Of a stretch of 64,000 bases of DNA, positions 17,887 through 27,750 are shown in pieces (the first letter of the stretch is position 1; each line of letters starts with the position of its first letter). The stretch is from contig NZ_RHNP01000001.1 in the NCBI RefSeq assembly GCF_003950295.1, positions 124,001 through 188,000 on the forward strand, written 5' to 3'. Source of the DNA: Loigolactobacillus iwatensis. GTDB lineage: Bacteria; Bacillota; Bacilli; Lactobacillales; Lactobacillaceae. A program made the translations under genes and the position numbers. The notes below the pieces were generated by a model. It was not told the DNA's origin. It saw only the letters and a list, made by a program, of their open reading frames with translations, and made no database searches.

Positions 17887-19333
17887 TGAGTTCACCTCGT
17901 TCATGTGCCAATTGTTGTTGTTCCGCATCATATTCTTCTTGGTAATCGTAAAGTGGTGTTGGATAATCGCCATTAAAATAAGCAACGCACAAACCATGAT
18001 TTGGTGCAGTGGATTTTAAATTAATTGCCTTGATTAAATTGGCGGTACTTAAGAAGGCCAAAGAGTCACAGCCAAAGGTGGCGGTCATTTCGGCAACACT
18101 TTGGTTGGCGGCAATTAATTCGCGCGCAGTTTGAATATCAATTCCGTAAAAACAAGGAAAGCGTAACGGTGGTGACGCAATTCGTAAATGAACTTCCTTG
18201 GCACCGGCATCCTTTAATAATTTAACAATCCGGCGACTAGTTGTTCCCCGAACAATCGAATCATCTACCAGCACAACTCGCTTTCCTGCAACTACCCCTT
18301 TAACCGCAGATAACTTTAAAAAAACACCCTGTTCGCGTAATTCTTGCGTTGGTTCGATGAAAGTTCGGGCTGAATATTGATTCTTAACCAAACCAATTTC
18401 ATAAGGTAGCCCACTTTCCTCAGAGTAACCACTGGCCGCCGAAAGGGAAGAATTGGGAACACCGATAACCATATCCGCATCTGCTGGGTGTTCTCGGGCC
18501 AAAAGCTTACCCATTCGTTTACGGGCAGAATGAACGTTAACACCGTAGATTTCCGAATCGGGACGAGCAAAATAAATGAATTCCATTGAACAAATAGCCA
18601 GTTCCGTTTTATTAGTGTACTGTTCTATTCTTAGGCCGGCCGCGTCAATAATTAAAAGTTCCCCTGGATGAACATCACACTTAAAGGTGGCACCCACAAC
18701 ATCCAGCGCACAAGTTTCGCTGCAAACAACGTAGGCGCCATTGATCAACTGACCAACCACTAACGGTCGAAAACCGTTGGGATCCAGTGCCGCGTATAGG
18801 CGATCCTTCGTGAGTAATAAGTAGGCAAAACCACCTTTAATTTTTCGCAAGGCGGATTTAACCTGCTCATCCAAAGTGGCTGCCTTACTACAGCGAATTA
18901 GGTGCATTAAAATTTCACTATCCGAACTAGAATGAAAAATTGCCCCACTTGCCTCTAAATCTTTTCTTAAAGAAATTGCGTTAGTCAAATTACCATTATG
19001 CGCCAAAGCAAACTGTGTATCGCTAAAATTAAACGGCAACGGCTGAACATTTTCTAACGTATTAGCTCCTGCAGTTGAGTAGCGGACATGGCCAATGGCA
19101 GCAGTTCCGTGCAAATCGTTAATCTTTTGCTGGGACGAAAACACATCAGTTAACAAACCTAAACCACGTTCAGTACGTAACTTTCCTTGTTCATTAACCG
19201 TAATACCCGCACCTTCTTGACCACGATGTTGCAGTGCAAATAAACCAAAATAGGTTAATTGGGCCGCGTCCGGTGTTCCCCAGATACCAAAAACGCCACA
19301 CTCTTCATTAAGACTCTTCACTTCAGACTGCAT
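17873..19333 (-). CDS. purF: Amidophosphoribosyltransferase PurF
   Basis: PurF catalyses the committed step, making phosphoribosylamine from PRPP and glutamine. The 486-residue product starts [11 protein letters not shown] followed by CGVFGIWG. The short propeptide is normally cleaved so that this cysteine becomes the N-terminal nucleophile of the glutaminase domain. The PRPP-binding loop [15 protein letters not shown] lies in the C-terminal transferase domain. I chose the ATG at 19333 because AAGGAG lies nine bases upstream; the frame is open to 19351. The start overlaps the purL end by 16 bases. Three later cysteines may belong to the family's Fe-S cluster type, as in Bacillus. Confidence 0.95.
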   Translation of the reverse strand: MQSEVKSLNEECGVFGIWGTPDAAQLTYFGLFALQHRGQEGAGITVNEQGKLRTERGLGLLTDVFSSQQKINDLHGTAAIGHVRYSTAGANTLENVQPLPFNFSDTQFALAHNGNLTNAISLRKDLEASGAIFHSSSDSEILMHLIRCSKAATLDEQVKSALRKIKGGFAYLLLTKDRLYAALDPNGFRPLVVGQLINGAYVVCSETCALDVVGATFKCDVHPGELLIIDAAGLRIEQYTNKTELAICSMEFIYFARPDSEIYGVNVHSARKRMGKLLAREHPADADMVIGVPNSSLSAASGYSEESGLPYEIGLVKNQYSARTFIEPTQELREQGVFLKLSAVKGVVAGKRVVLVDDSIVRGTTSRRIVKLLKDAGAKEVHLRIASPPLRFPCFYGIDIQTARELIAANQSVAEMTATFGCDSLAFLSTANLIKAINLKSTAPNHGLCVAYFNGDYPTPLYDYQEEYDAEQQQLAHERGELNGCV

Positions 19334-21537
19334 GCCAAAGCTCCTTCCCATAATCTTTTGGCTTCAGAAAGTGCCAGCTTAAATTCGCCATCAGTTGCTG
19401 CAACAAAGAGTTGCTGCTGGTTAGTTACCTTCCCAAGAAGTGTTGCGTCACGGCCCATTAATTGTTCAAAACCCAATTTATTTTCTGGTTTAACTGAAAT
19501 CAGAAACCGACCTTGCGTTTCGGCAAAAAACTGTGCCGTGGTTAACGTACTACTCAGTGCCACACCTAAATCTTTACCAAAACAGCTTTCGGCAATCGCC
19601 ACAATTAGGCCACCCTCAGAAATATCGTGAGCACTAGCAATTAGGCCTTGCCGGTTTGCACGTAAAATTAATTGTTGAATTCGCTGTTCTTCATCTAAAT
19701 TAAAGGGAAAAAGCTTGCCGCCAATTTTGCCAGTCAATAATTTTTGAATTTCCGTGCCATTAAAATCATTACCAGTTCGACCAACAACGTAAACATTATC
19801 GTTGGCCTGCTTAAAGTCCTGCGTCGTAATCTGGTTTAACCCTTTGATTAAACCCACCATGCCAACCATTGGTGTTGGGTAAATAGCAACATCGTTAAAT
19901 TCATTGTTTAGCGAAACATTCCCGGAAATAACTGGGGTATTAAACACTTTACAGGCCGCCGTCATTCCCATAACTGCTTCATCCAATTCATAAAATTGAT
20001 CAGGTTTTGTTGGATTACCAAAATTTAGACAATCAGTAATGCCCAACGGAACGCCACCAGTCGCCACAATATTACGTGCGGCTTCAGCAACAGCCATTTC
20101 GCCGCCCACATAGGGATCTAAGTAAAGGTAACGGCCGTTAACATCAGTGGTCATTGCCAAGGCCTTGTCGGTATGGCGAATTCGCACGACGGCCGCATCA
20201 GAACCTGGCTGAACGATTGTATTCGTTTGAACCTGCGTATCATAAGTTTCGTAAATCATTTTTTTAGACGCAATCGTCAGTTGTTGGAGCATTTGCCTCA
20301 AAATTTGAGTTGGTTCTGTAATGTTTGGTGAAAACTGAATGGCTGCTTGTTGTAAAATATGCTCCGGGACAGTCTTTTCACGGTGATAAACTGGTGCAGC
20401 AGTTGCCAGCGAGTCCACTGGCACATCCGCTACTATTTCACCATGGTGACTCAATTGGTATTGATGGCCAGTTGTGACCTGCCCAATAACGGCGGCAGTA
20501 AGTCCATAATCATTAAATAGATCTAAAATTTCATTTTCACTGCCAGACTTGATACAAAGCAGCATCCGTTCTTGTGATTCGGACAACATTAATTCAAAAG
20601 CAGTCATATTGGCTTCACGTTGTGGGACTAGATCAAGGTCCAGGGTCATACCACTACCGGCCTTGGAAGCCATTTCGGCGGATGAAGAAACTAGCCCAGC
20701 AGCGCCCATGTCTTGAATGCCGACTAATGCATCCTGATGCTTATAGATAACGTCTAAACAGGCCTCCATCACTAATTTTTCCGTAAATGGATCACCCACT
20801 TGAACAGCGGAACGTTGGCTTTTATGTTTAGAATCAAATTGCGCCGATGCAAAGGAGGCCCCGTTAATCCCGTCACGACCAGTTTTTGCGCCAACGTAGA
20901 TAATACTGTTACCTACGCCAGTTGCTTGACCTTTTTCACGATTAGTTAAATCCATCAAACCCACACACATAACGTTTACTAAAGGATTAGCAGCGTAAGT
21001 TGCATCAAAAGCTGTATCGCCACCAACCGTTGGTACCCCAATACAATTTCCGTAGGCAGCAATTCCGTCAACAATCTGGTTAATTAGATATTTATCGTGG
21101 GCAGTTTTAGGTTCATTGAAACGTAAACTATCCAATAAAGCAATTGGCCGGGCCCCCATTGAAAAGATATCCCGTAAAATACCACCAACGCCTGTAGTTG
21201 CACCCTGAAATGGTTCAACTGCCGACGGATGGTTGTGACTTTCGGCCTTAAACACAATTCCCTGGTTATCACCAATATCAATAATTCCCGCACCTTCGCC
21301 AGGTCCTTCAACGACTTGTTTGGCCTTGGTCCAAAATTTCTTCAAAACTGGTTTTGAATTTTTATAGGAACAGTGTTCGCTCCACATACCAGAATACAGA
21401 CCTATTTCGGTGTAAGTTGGTAAGCGTTGTAAAATTTTCGTCGTAATTAATTGATATTCAGCATCCGTCAACCCTAAACCTTGATAGTACTTCGTAGCTT
21501 GGATTGCTTCTGGTGTAAGTTCCACTGTTTCACTCAT
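19318..21537 (-). CDS. purL: Phosphoribosylformylglycinamidine synthase subunit PurL
   Basis: PurL is the large synthetase subunit of FGAM synthase and works with PurQ (glutaminase) and PurS. At 739 residues it is the small Gram-positive type, not the 1300-residue fused enzyme. The N-terminal region has the ATP-binding segment [16 protein letters not shown] and the catalytic histidine region [17 protein letters not shown]. The [19 protein letters not shown] motif follows. Its start overlaps the purQ stop by eight bases. The presence of separate purS and purQ genes just upstream fits this three-subunit complex. Confidence 0.96.
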   Translation of the reverse strand: MSETVELTPEAIQATKYYQGLGLTDAEYQLITTKILQRLPTYTEIGLYSGMWSEHCSYKNSKPVLKKFWTKAKQVVEGPGEGAGIIDIGDNQGIVFKAESHNHPSAVEPFQGATTGVGGILRDIFSMGARPIALLDSLRFNEPKTAHDKYLINQIVDGIAAYGNCIGVPTVGGDTAFDATYAANPLVNVMCVGLMDLTNREKGQATGVGNSIIYVGAKTGRDGINGASFASAQFDSKHKSQRSAVQVGDPFTEKLVMEACLDVIYKHQDALVGIQDMGAAGLVSSSAEMASKAGSGMTLDLDLVPQREANMTAFELMLSESQERMLLCIKSGSENEILDLFNDYGLTAAVIGQVTTGHQYQLSHHGEIVADVPVDSLATAAPVYHREKTVPEHILQQAAIQFSPNITEPTQILRQMLQQLTIASKKMIYETYDTQVQTNTIVQPGSDAAVVRIRHTDKALAMTTDVNGRYLYLDPYVGGEMAVAEAARNIVATGGVPLGITDCLNFGNPTKPDQFYELDEAVMGMTAACKVFNTPVISGNVSLNNEFNDVAIYPTPMVGMVGLIKGLNQITTQDFKQANDNVYVVGRTGNDFNGTEIQKLLTGKIGGKLFPFNLDEEQRIQQLILRANRQGLIASAHDISEGGLIVAIAESCFGKDLGVALSSTLTTAQFFAETQGRFLISVKPENKLGFEQLMGRDATLLGKVTNQQQLFVAATDGEFKLALSEAKRLWEGALACSLK

Positions 21538-22213
21538 GAATTAGCCCACGCTTTCTTACCGAATTGACTAACGAGCTGAAAAGTTCGCGGCCTGAAGTAG
21601 AACCAAGAATTGCTTCTACTGCACGCTCTGGATGGGGCATCATACCCAAGACATTACCTTGTCGGTTAGAAATCCCGGCGATATCTGCAACACTACCGTT
21701 AGGATTATTTTGATAGGTGAAAATAATCTGGTTATTTTTTCTTAATTCCGCCAAAGTTGTTGGATCACAATAATAATTGCCGTCACCGTGCGCAATGGGT
21801 AGTTGAATTGTTTGTTGCGTTTGGTAATCAGTTGTAAACATCGTTTGATTATTCGTAACGACTAAATCAGCAAGTTTACAAATAAACTTGGACTGTTGAT
21901 TTCGTTGCAAACTACCAGGTAATAACCTGGCCTCAGTTAATATCTGAAAACCGTTGCAGATACCCAGTACAGGTTTCCCGGCCGCCGCAAACCTTTTAAC
22001 GGCCGACATAATCGGCGCCAACTGCGCAATTGCCCCACTACGTAAATAATCACCGTAAGAAAACCCACCAGGAAGTAACACGGCGCTGTAGTCACTCAAA
22101 TCGGTGGCCGTAGACGGAACTAATTCTGCTTGCTCCTTAACTACGTCCTCGATTGCGTAAACTAAGTCCATTTCGCAATTGGAACCGGGAAAGGCAACAA
22201 CTGCGAATTTCAT
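21530..22213 (-). CDS. purQ: Phosphoribosylformylglycinamidine synthase subunit PurQ
   Basis: PurQ is the class I glutamine amidotransferase subunit that feeds ammonia to PurL. The 227-residue protein has the oxyanion-strand and nucleophile region [15 protein letters not shown] with the catalytic cysteine. [10 protein letters not shown] near the C-terminus supplies the His and Glu of the triad. [12 protein letters not shown] at the N-terminus and [18 protein letters not shown] are also diagnostic. The ATG overlaps the purS stop by four bases and its own stop overlaps the purL start, so all three subunits are translated together. Confidence 0.96.
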   Translation of the reverse strand: MKFAVVAFPGSNCEMDLVYAIEDVVKEQAELVPSTATDLSDYSAVLLPGGFSYGDYLRSGAIAQLAPIMSAVKRFAAAGKPVLGICNGFQILTEARLLPGSLQRNQQSKFICKLADLVVTNNQTMFTTDYQTQQTIQLPIAHGDGNYYCDPTTLAELRKNNQIIFTYQNNPNGSVADIAGISNRQGNVLGMMPHPERAVEAILGSTSGRELFSSLVNSVRKRGLIHE

Positions 22214-22473
22214 TCTGCCACCGCCAATTCTTCAAGTTGATAGTGGTAGCTTTCCATGTTCACGTTAGCGAGTAGTCGATCGCAAATTTCGTCTACTTCT
22301 TTTGCGGCCTGCTCCTTAGATTGCGAGCCGGTCAATTTCAATTCAAAATATTTACCCAACTGGACGGAAGTAACGTCCTGATAACCTAAACGCAACAAGG
22401 CCGTCTGAACCGCCTGTGCCTCAGGATTCAAGATTGAACGCTTATAATTAACGTGGATTTTCGCTAAATACAT
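22210..22473 (-). CDS. purS: Phosphoribosylformylglycinamidine synthase subunit PurS
   Basis: PurS is the small subunit that bridges PurQ and PurL in the Gram-positive FGAM synthase. It has 87 residues, normal for the family, with the pattern [23 protein letters not shown] at the N-terminus and [14 protein letters not shown] in the middle. The start codon overlaps the purC stop by one base, and its end overlaps purQ. There are no anomalies. Confidence 0.94.
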   Translation of the reverse strand: MYLAKIHVNYKRSILNPEAQAVQTALLRLGYQDVTSVQLGKYFELKLTGSQSKEQAAKEVDEICDRLLANVNMESYHYQLEELAVAE

Positions 22474-23204
22474 TAGTTATGTCCCTCCACTTTCTGCAAA
22501 CGTTGCAAAACAGTTTTATAAACGGGAACCAAGTCACCTAAACCTTTACGAAAAACGTCTTTGTCTAGGGATTCTTTAGTTTTCTGATCAACTAAACGAC
22601 AACTATCCGGTGAAATTTCATCCGCTAAAATGATTTCACCGGTTTGATCCAGGCCAAATTCAACTTTAAAGTCAATTAACTCAATTTGCATTGCGGCAAA
22701 AATTGTTCGTAAACGTTGGTTAATTTTAAGTGCCAGGTTACGTATTTGGTCTAATTGTTGCTGTGTTGCAATATTTAGCGCCTTGATTTGCGAATCATTA
22801 ATAAATGGATCATCTAATTTATCACTTTTATAGAAGAATTCTTTGACCGGTTGTTCAAATTTCAGTAAATGGTCAACCGCAAATTTGCGTTCGAAACTAC
22901 CAGAAGCAAAATTGCGAATAACTACCTCTAACGGAATTATTTGTACTTTTTTAACTAGTTGATTATTGGCGTCAATTTGTTTGATGAAGTCATTGGGGAT
23001 ACCATTTGCCGTTAGATCAGAGAAAATCAAACTGGAAATCTGGTTATTCGTTGTCCCTTTATCAGTCATTTGGACTTTCTTTTTACCATTTAAGGCCGTG
23101 ACTTGATCCATGTAATGAACCCAAACAACATCCGCAACGTTAGTGGCAAACATTTCTTTGGCCTTACCGCGATACAATAATTCCTTTTTCTCGTAATCCA
23201 CCAT
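22473..23204 (-). CDS. purC: SAICAR synthetase PurC
   Basis: PurC condenses CAIR with aspartate. The 243-residue protein begins with the typical LLYRGKAKEMFATNVADVVWVHYMD segment and includes VVIRNFASGSFERKF, LIDFKVEFGLD and LADEISPDSCRLVD, the conserved motifs of the ATP and CAIR site. It starts one base after the purK stop and its stop overlaps the purS start. Residues and length are standard. Confidence 0.96.
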   Translation of the reverse strand: MVDYEKKELLYRGKAKEMFATNVADVVWVHYMDQVTALNGKKKVQMTDKGTTNNQISSLIFSDLTANGIPNDFIKQIDANNQLVKKVQIIPLEVVIRNFASGSFERKFAVDHLLKFEQPVKEFFYKSDKLDDPFINDSQIKALNIATQQQLDQIRNLALKINQRLRTIFAAMQIELIDFKVEFGLDQTGEIILADEISPDSCRLVDQKTKESLDKDVFRKGLGDLVPVYKTVLQRLQKVEGHN

Positions 23205-23205
23205 A

Positions 23206-24339
23206 TTAATCGTCTCCCTTTAATGCCTGCGTACTTGCCAATAATTGTTCAACGTTATCGCCTAAAACAGTGATGTGGCCTAATTTACGTTGCGGCCGAA
23301 TCGCATCTTTACCATAATCGTGAAAGTGCCATTCTGGATGATCGTCTAAAAGCCGCCGAGCCTTGGTCAAATCAGACCCCAAAAGGTTAGTCATTACAGC
23401 CGTTCTTTCTTGTTCAATTGCCGGAATAGGTAGGCCACAAATACTACGAATATGGGCCTCAAACTGAGAAATATTACAGGCCTCAATGCTGTAGTGCCCA
23501 GAATTATGGGGGCGTGGCGCCAACTCATTAATTACCAGATGCTGTTCATCAAGAATAAAAAATTCGATACCCAAAACACCGCGTAAATTTAATTCGGTCG
23601 CAATCTTAACGGCGGCCGCTTTAGCCAATCCCGCGATCGTTTCGCCAAAGCGTGCTGGTGCAATCGTGGTGTGCAAAATATGGTGCTTATGAAAATCTTC
23701 CACTAATGGAAAAGTAATAATTTTACCGGCCGCAGTTCGCGTGACCATCATGGCCGCTTCACCAATAAACTTTTGCCGCGCTTCAAGAATACAGCCCGCT
23801 TGTTGATAAAGCTTTGCAGCAGCAGGTAAATTCGCGGCTACATTAAGATCAAGCTGTCCGTGGCCATCGTAGCCACCTGCGGCCGTTTTTAAAATTGCCG
23901 GATAACCGATTTGATTAATGGCGGCCGTCAAACTTTCGCTATCAGTGACGGCGGCAAAATTAGTTACCGGTAGGCCAGCCGAACGTAGAAAATTTTTCTC
24001 ATTCAATCGATCGCCAGTGATATGTAATAATTCAGTTCCTTGTGGTAATTCAGTTACCGTCTGGGCCTTAATCAAGGCCTGCTCATCAACATTCTCAAAT
24101 TCATAGGTTAGGACCGCACTGCGCCGTGCCAATTCCATTAAGGCTGCTGTATCAGTGTAGGCGGCCTTAATTTGAAAATCGGCTACCTGACCGGCTGGTG
24201 CATGGGGCGTTGGATCGAGAACACCAACTTTATACCCCATTGCCTTGGCACTTAAAGCCATCATCTGGCCTAATTGCCCACCTCCGACAATTCCAATCGT
24301 TGCTGGTGGCAAAATTACTTTAGTTGAATTGCTGTTCAC
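23206..24339 (-). CDS. purK: N5-carboxyaminoimidazole ribonucleotide synthase PurK
   Basis: PurK uses ATP and bicarbonate to carboxylate AIR, giving the substrate of PurE. The 377-residue ATP-grasp protein begins TIGIVGGGQLGQMMALSAKAMGYKV and contains KTAAGGYDGHGQ, EARQKFIGEAAMMV and the C-terminal ELAPRPHNSGHYSIEAC motif. The start overlaps the purE coding end by 20 bases. With purE it forms the two-step bacterial carboxylation route. Confidence 0.96.
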   Translation of the reverse strand: MNSNSTKVILPPATIGIVGGGQLGQMMALSAKAMGYKVGVLDPTPHAPAGQVADFQIKAAYTDTAALMELARRSAVLTYEFENVDEQALIKAQTVTELPQGTELLHITGDRLNEKNFLRSAGLPVTNFAAVTDSESLTAAINQIGYPAILKTAAGGYDGHGQLDLNVAANLPAAAKLYQQAGCILEARQKFIGEAAMMVTRTAAGKIITFPLVEDFHKHHILHTTIAPARFGETIAGLAKAAAVKIATELNLRGVLGIEFFILDEQHLVINELAPRPHNSGHYSIEACNISQFEAHIRSICGLPIPAIEQERTAVMTNLLGSDLTKARRLLDDHPEWHFHDYGKDAIRPQRKLGHITVLGDNVEQLLASTQALKGDD

Positions 24340-24808
24340 TGGTAATCGCCTCCTGCCGCTGCTGTTCCTTAAACGCCACCAATTTAGCCGTTAACTTGGA
24401 ATCATCGATCGCCAGAATTTGTATGGCCAACAAGGCCGCATTTTTCGCCCCTGCCTCACCAATGCTGACAGTTGCAACCGGAGCACCAAAGGGCATCTGA
24501 ACAATTGATAATAAAGAGTCAACACCATTTAATGTTCGTGTTTTTATTGGAACACCAATTACCGGTAAGGTTGTATTTGCCGCCAACATACCTGGTAAGT
24601 GGGCGGCACCACCTGCTCCAGCAATGATAGCCTTTAGGCCCTTAGTTACGGCATTACTACCATAAGTGTACAGTTCATTTGGCATTCGGTGAGCAGAAAT
24701 AACGTGCTTTTCGTAGCCAATTCCAAACTTATCCAACCAATTGCAGGTCAATTTCATCGTTGACCAGTCCGAAATCGATCCCATAACAACGCCAACATCA
24801 TTCGTCAT
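24320..24808 (-). CDS. purE: N5-carboxyaminoimidazole ribonucleotide mutase PurE
   Basis: PurE moves the carboxylate from N5 to C4 of the ring, producing CAIR. The 162-residue protein shows the class I PurE motifs VGVVMGSISDWSTMK, HVISAHRMPNELYTY and IIAGAGGAAHLPGMLA. The active-site histidine lies in SAHR. It is the first gene of the operon and is preceded by AAGGAAG and by a promoter with a candidate PurR box. Confidence 0.96.
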   Translation of the reverse strand: MTNDVGVVMGSISDWSTMKLTCNWLDKFGIGYEKHVISAHRMPNELYTYGSNAVTKGLKAIIAGAGGAAHLPGMLAANTTLPVIGVPIKTRTLNGVDSLLSIVQMPFGAPVATVSIGEAGAKNAALLAIQILAIDDSKLTAKLVAFKEQQRQEAITSEQQFN

Positions 24809-24857
24809 TAGTTTGTCTTCCTTTCTAACTAAAAGCCTTTACAGGTTTATAGTTCAA

Positions 24858-24885
24858 ATAATACTTAACATTTTTGCTTTGTCAA
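24858..24885 (-). promoter_or_regulatory. Promoter of the purine operon
   Basis: On the minus strand a perfect TTGACA (24880-24885) is followed after 16 bases by TATTAT (24858-24863). The purE start lies about 50 bases downstream. Confidence 0.75.
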
Positions 24886-24889
24886 CACT

Positions 24890-24906
24890 AAATAGTTCGT
24901 ATTTTA
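24890..24906 (-). promoter_or_regulatory. Candidate PurR operator (PurBox) of the purine operon
   Basis: The minus-strand sequence AAAATACGAACTATTT lies immediately upstream of the -35 box and contains the CGAAC core of PurR boxes from Bacillus and lactococci, with AT-rich flanks. A weaker TTTGAACTATAAA copy lies at about 24847-24859. In lactococci PurR activates from such upstream boxes, and in Bacillus it represses; the direction here is undetermined. Confidence 0.6.
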
Positions 24907-25055
24907 TGTATTATTGCATTTTTCATTATAAAGCAGTCCCTAGTTACTTAGCTAAGCGGTGAATAAGGCCTTAATCCGAACGTTTAGCTAATAAAAAATT
25001 TATTTTATTTCAAACTACATAATTGACTTTCAACATCCAGGCAACCTTCTATAGG

Positions 25056-25150
25056 AACCAAAAAGAGGCCAGGACTTTTGTCCTGGCCTCTTACTATTTT
25101 CGATCATTGCTCTAGAACGTGCGCCAAAAGTCTGGGTTCACGTGCCTAAC
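25056..25150. repeat. Family A repeat, left part (A2), with terminator hairpin
   Basis: This copy holds a perfect 13-bp stem (AAGAGGCCAGGAC / GTCCTGGCCTCTT, 25063-25092) with a TTTT loop. It is followed by the conserved arm CGATCATTGCTCTAGAACGT, then GCGCCAAAAGTCTGGGTTCA. On the minus strand the stem ends in TTTTTGG, so it can terminate the opuC transcript. Its right part continues at 25413, beyond an inserted family B element. Confidence 0.75.
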
Positions 25151-25412
25151 GGAAGTGTTTAAAAAACGATTAGATTCTACTTCACAATTGGGGATTATTA
25201 GCCTAGACCGCTAATAATCTTGATGCTACGAACGATGGCCATTCTTGTGGCAAAATTCGTGCCGCAAGAAACATGGCTCTGAGGATTACTGACGTTGTCG
25301 ATCGGACTAGGATAAAACAAAGTCCGAGTCGCAGCCTGAACAGACGAATTACCTTTGAAAAAGGTGATTTGGCTGTTGTAGCTAACCGCAGGAATCTGTT
25401 TTTTCAAACACG
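25151..25412. repeat. Family B MITE-like repeat (B1), inserted in a family A repeat
   Basis: This ~260-base element has inverted ends: GGAAGTGTTTAAAAAACG on the left and the complement of CGTGTTTGAAAAAACAG on the right. The interior is nearly identical to B2 at 31274-31494 in inverted orientation, apart from a ~40-base segment missing there. Part of it matches B4 at 55127. It codes for nothing conserved. The flanking A sequence is interrupted exactly at CCTAAC/TACAGC. Confidence 0.75.
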
Positions 25413-25500
25413 ACTACAGCCAATCCAATAACCATAGTACGGTTATTGGATTGGCTTACGTTACGCAGTGAACCCAAAACCGACTTTTGGACCACTCCCT
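25413..25500. repeat. Family A repeat, right part (A2)
   Basis: This part contains a strong inverted repeat, GCCAATCCAATAACC against GGTTATTGGATTGGC around CATAGTAC, and then ACGCAGTGAACCCAAAACCG and CTTTTGGACCACTCC. The last stretch is complementary to the 25110-25140 arm, so the whole original element was a long cruciform-like repeat. Confidence 0.7.
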
Positions 25501-25517
25501 TAAATTTAAACATTCAT

Positions 25518-26180
25518 TTATTGACTAGTTTTATTTGTTGGATCAAATTTTCGTTCAAAAAAGCCAAGTACACTATCAGAAATAATCGCCATTAAGGCGG
25601 TTGGTAGCGCACCTGCTAAAATAATTGCCCCACCATTTGTGGCATTGGTTCCACGAATAATAATATCACCTAAACCACCAGCACCAACGAAAGAACCAAT
25701 GGCGGTAATCCCAATAGCTAATACTAGCGCATTTCGAATACCGGCCATGATGACTGATAAGGATAGCGGTATTTCAATTAATCGTAAAATCTGAACCCGG
25801 GTCATCCCCATACCTTTACCGGCATCTAAAACATCAGCGTTGACATTTAACATCCCTGTATAAGTATTTTTGATAATTGGCAATAATGCGTAGAGAAAGA
25901 CCGTCACGATAACCGTATTAACTCCAAGCCCAAGTGCCAACATTATGAGCGACAACATTGCTAACGATGGCACGGTTTGAATCACGTTTGCAATTCCAAT
26001 CACCCAACCACTGAGTTTACGATGTTTAGCAATAAAAATACCAATTGGAATGCCAACAATCGCCGCAAAAACAACCCCATAAATTGAGATTAAAAAGTGC
26101 CGATCAAATTGACTGAGGACGTACATACCATTGTGGGCAAAGTAATAGAATAGTTGTTGAAAAATATTCATATTTTGCAT
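25518..26180 (-). CDS. opuCD: Glycine betaine/carnitine/choline ABC transporter permease OpuCD
   Basis: This is the second permease of the OpuC osmoprotectant importer. The 220-residue protein has five to six transmembrane helices and the binding-protein-dependent transport loop ADVLDAGKGMGMTRVQILRLIEIPLSLSVIMAGIRNA, which contacts the ATPase. The start follows the opuCC stop with a one-base overlap. The short N-terminal region MNIFQQLFYYFAHNGMYVLSQF is typical of OpuCB/CD permeases. It is the last gene of the operon and is followed by the family A/B repeat block, which provides a terminator. Confidence 0.93.
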   Translation of the reverse strand: MQNMNIFQQLFYYFAHNGMYVLSQFDRHFLISIYGVVFAAIVGIPIGIFIAKHRKLSGWVIGIANVIQTVPSLAMLSLIMLALGLGVNTVIVTVFLYALLPIIKNTYTGMLNVNADVLDAGKGMGMTRVQILRLIEIPLSLSVIMAGIRNALVLAIGITAIGSFVGAGGLGDIIIRGTNATNGGAIILAGALPTALMAIISDSVLGFFERKFDPTNKTSQ

Positions 26181-27118
26181 TAATTTTGTCCCCCTTCAAA
26201 ATAATTGTTGTCTTTCAAGAACTTATTGGCCACTGTTGCTGGTTCCTGTAAATTATTATCAACTTGATAATTTAAACGCTGCATTGTCTTCAATGGAATT
26301 TTACCGTCTAAACGTTTTAAAATTGGTCGCAATTGTGGATTCCGCTTCAACGCCTTATCGTTGGCAACTACACTAGCTTGATAAGGTGGGAAAAACTGTT
26401 TATCGTCTTTTAACAACTTCAAATTATAACTACCAATTCGACCATCGGTAGAATAACCTAAGATAGCATCCATCTTATTACTAGCTAAAGCGTTGTAAAC
26501 CAAGCCAATTTGCATTGGGTAGACGTGACCAAAACTGAAGCCGTACGCCTTTTGGAAGGCACCGTAACCATCAGCCTTACGATTCATCCAAATTTGATCA
26601 ATCCCAACCTGCATTTGTGGTGCAGTCTTTTTCAGATCACTAACAGTATTTAAATTGTGTTCTTTGGCGTACTTTTGCGTCACCATAAATTGATAAGTAT
26701 CAGCAAAACCGTAACTTGGGAAATAAGTCATGTGGTATTTCTTTTGAAAATCGCGTTTTACAGTAGTTGCGATTACCTTAGGATCTTTAGTCGCCGATTT
26801 TTTCAAAATTGTTTGGTAATCTGTACCGTTAAATCGAATTGCAGTTAGATCAGCCTCATCATTTTTTTGAGCCTGAAAACTAACGGTGGCCGAACCAAGG
26901 TTATTAATAACGGTGGTATCTAAATTAGAATAATGTTTAATCATCCCTTGAATAATTGCCGCCATAATTTGTTGCTCAGTTGTGTTTTGAGCAGCAATCC
27001 GTACAGTATCATCAGAAGTGCCACCTAAACCAGGTAAACTACAACCACTTAGGGTAACCACTAAAGCCACGAGGGGTAAAAACAACTTGATAACACGTTT
27101 CATTCTCTTTGTCATCAT
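26180..27118 (-). CDS. opuCC: Osmoprotectant-binding lipoprotein OpuCC
   Basis: This 312-residue extracellular binding protein supplies glycine betaine, carnitine or choline-type solutes to OpuCB/CD. A basic, hydrophobic signal peptide ends in the lipobox LSGC, so the cysteine near residue 26 should be lipidated. DDTVRIAAQNTTEQQIMAAIIQGMI begins the mature domain. The C-terminal half has the MDAILGYSTDGRIGSYNL segment typical of OpuCC-type proteins. The start and stop overlap both neighbouring permease genes by one base, giving the classic CA-CB-CC-CD order. Confidence 0.93.
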   Translation of the reverse strand: MMTKRMKRVIKLFLPLVALVVTLSGCSLPGLGGTSDDTVRIAAQNTTEQQIMAAIIQGMIKHYSNLDTTVINNLGSATVSFQAQKNDEADLTAIRFNGTDYQTILKKSATKDPKVIATTVKRDFQKKYHMTYFPSYGFADTYQFMVTQKYAKEHNLNTVSDLKKTAPQMQVGIDQIWMNRKADGYGAFQKAYGFSFGHVYPMQIGLVYNALASNKMDAILGYSTDGRIGSYNLKLLKDDKQFFPPYQASVVANDKALKRNPQLRPILKRLDGKIPLKTMQRLNYQVDNNLQEPATVANKFLKDNNYFEGGQN

Positions 27119-27750
27119 TAACCCTCCTCTGTTGTCTTTGGTGTTAGTAACAGTTCCAGCCGGCCTAATAGAAAGTCAACGACTAGGGCCAAAATAATAA
27201 CTGGAATTGAACCACCAAGAATTAGGTCAGAACGATATAGATTTAAGCCATTGAAAATGAAATCCCCAAGGCCGCCAGCACCAATATATGAAGCCAACGC
27301 CGTCCACGCGATTACATAGGTGGCGGACAGGCGGACACCCGCCATGATCACCGGTGCGGCCAAAGGCAACTCAACGCGCATAATTGACTGAAAATTGCTC
27401 ATTCCCATTCCTTTAGCGGCGTCCCGTAAGGTTGGATCAACATTCTCCATTCCTAAATAAGTATTCCGTAGAATGGGTAACAATGAGTAAATAAACAACG
27501 CAACAATCGCCGGTTTGGCACCAATCCCAAAAATAGGAATCATCATTGCTAGTAGTGCCATTGCGGGAATTGTCTGCAAAACACTGGCTAGGCCAATAAC
27601 AAAACCAGAAATTCGTTTGTACCGCGTTAAAACAACTCCTAGTGGAATTGCAACGATCACACCAAGTCCCAACGAGATCCCTGAAATGTAGATATGCTGC
27701 CAAGTCTTAAATATAAGTTGAGAGCCAAATTGATTAAAGAAGTTGATCAT
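27118..27750 (-). CDS. opuCB: Glycine betaine/carnitine/choline ABC transporter permease OpuCB
   Basis: This is the first permease of the OpuC system, 210 residues with five to six transmembrane helices. The cytoplasmic loop [38 protein letters not shown] is the EAA motif for docking to OpuCA. It overlaps the opuCA stop by four bases and the opuCC start by one base. Sequence and length match the family, with no irregularities. Confidence 0.93.
   Translation of the reverse strand: MINFFNQFGSQLIFKTWQHIYISGISLGLGVIVAIPLGVVLTRYKRISGFVIGLASVLQTIPAMALLAMMIPIFGIGAKPAIVALFIYSLLPILRNTYLGMENVDPTLRDAAKGMGMSNFQSIMRVELPLAAPVIMAGVRLSATYVIAWTALASYIGAGGLGDFIFNGLNLYRSDLILGGSIPVIILALVVDFLLGRLELLLTPKTTEEG

Noticed and set aside
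25198-25407. 69-codon minus-strand frame inside repeat B1
   Set aside because: The frame lies wholly within the MITE-like repeat, is not kept in copies B2, B3 or B4, and has no ribosome binding site, so it is not a gene.
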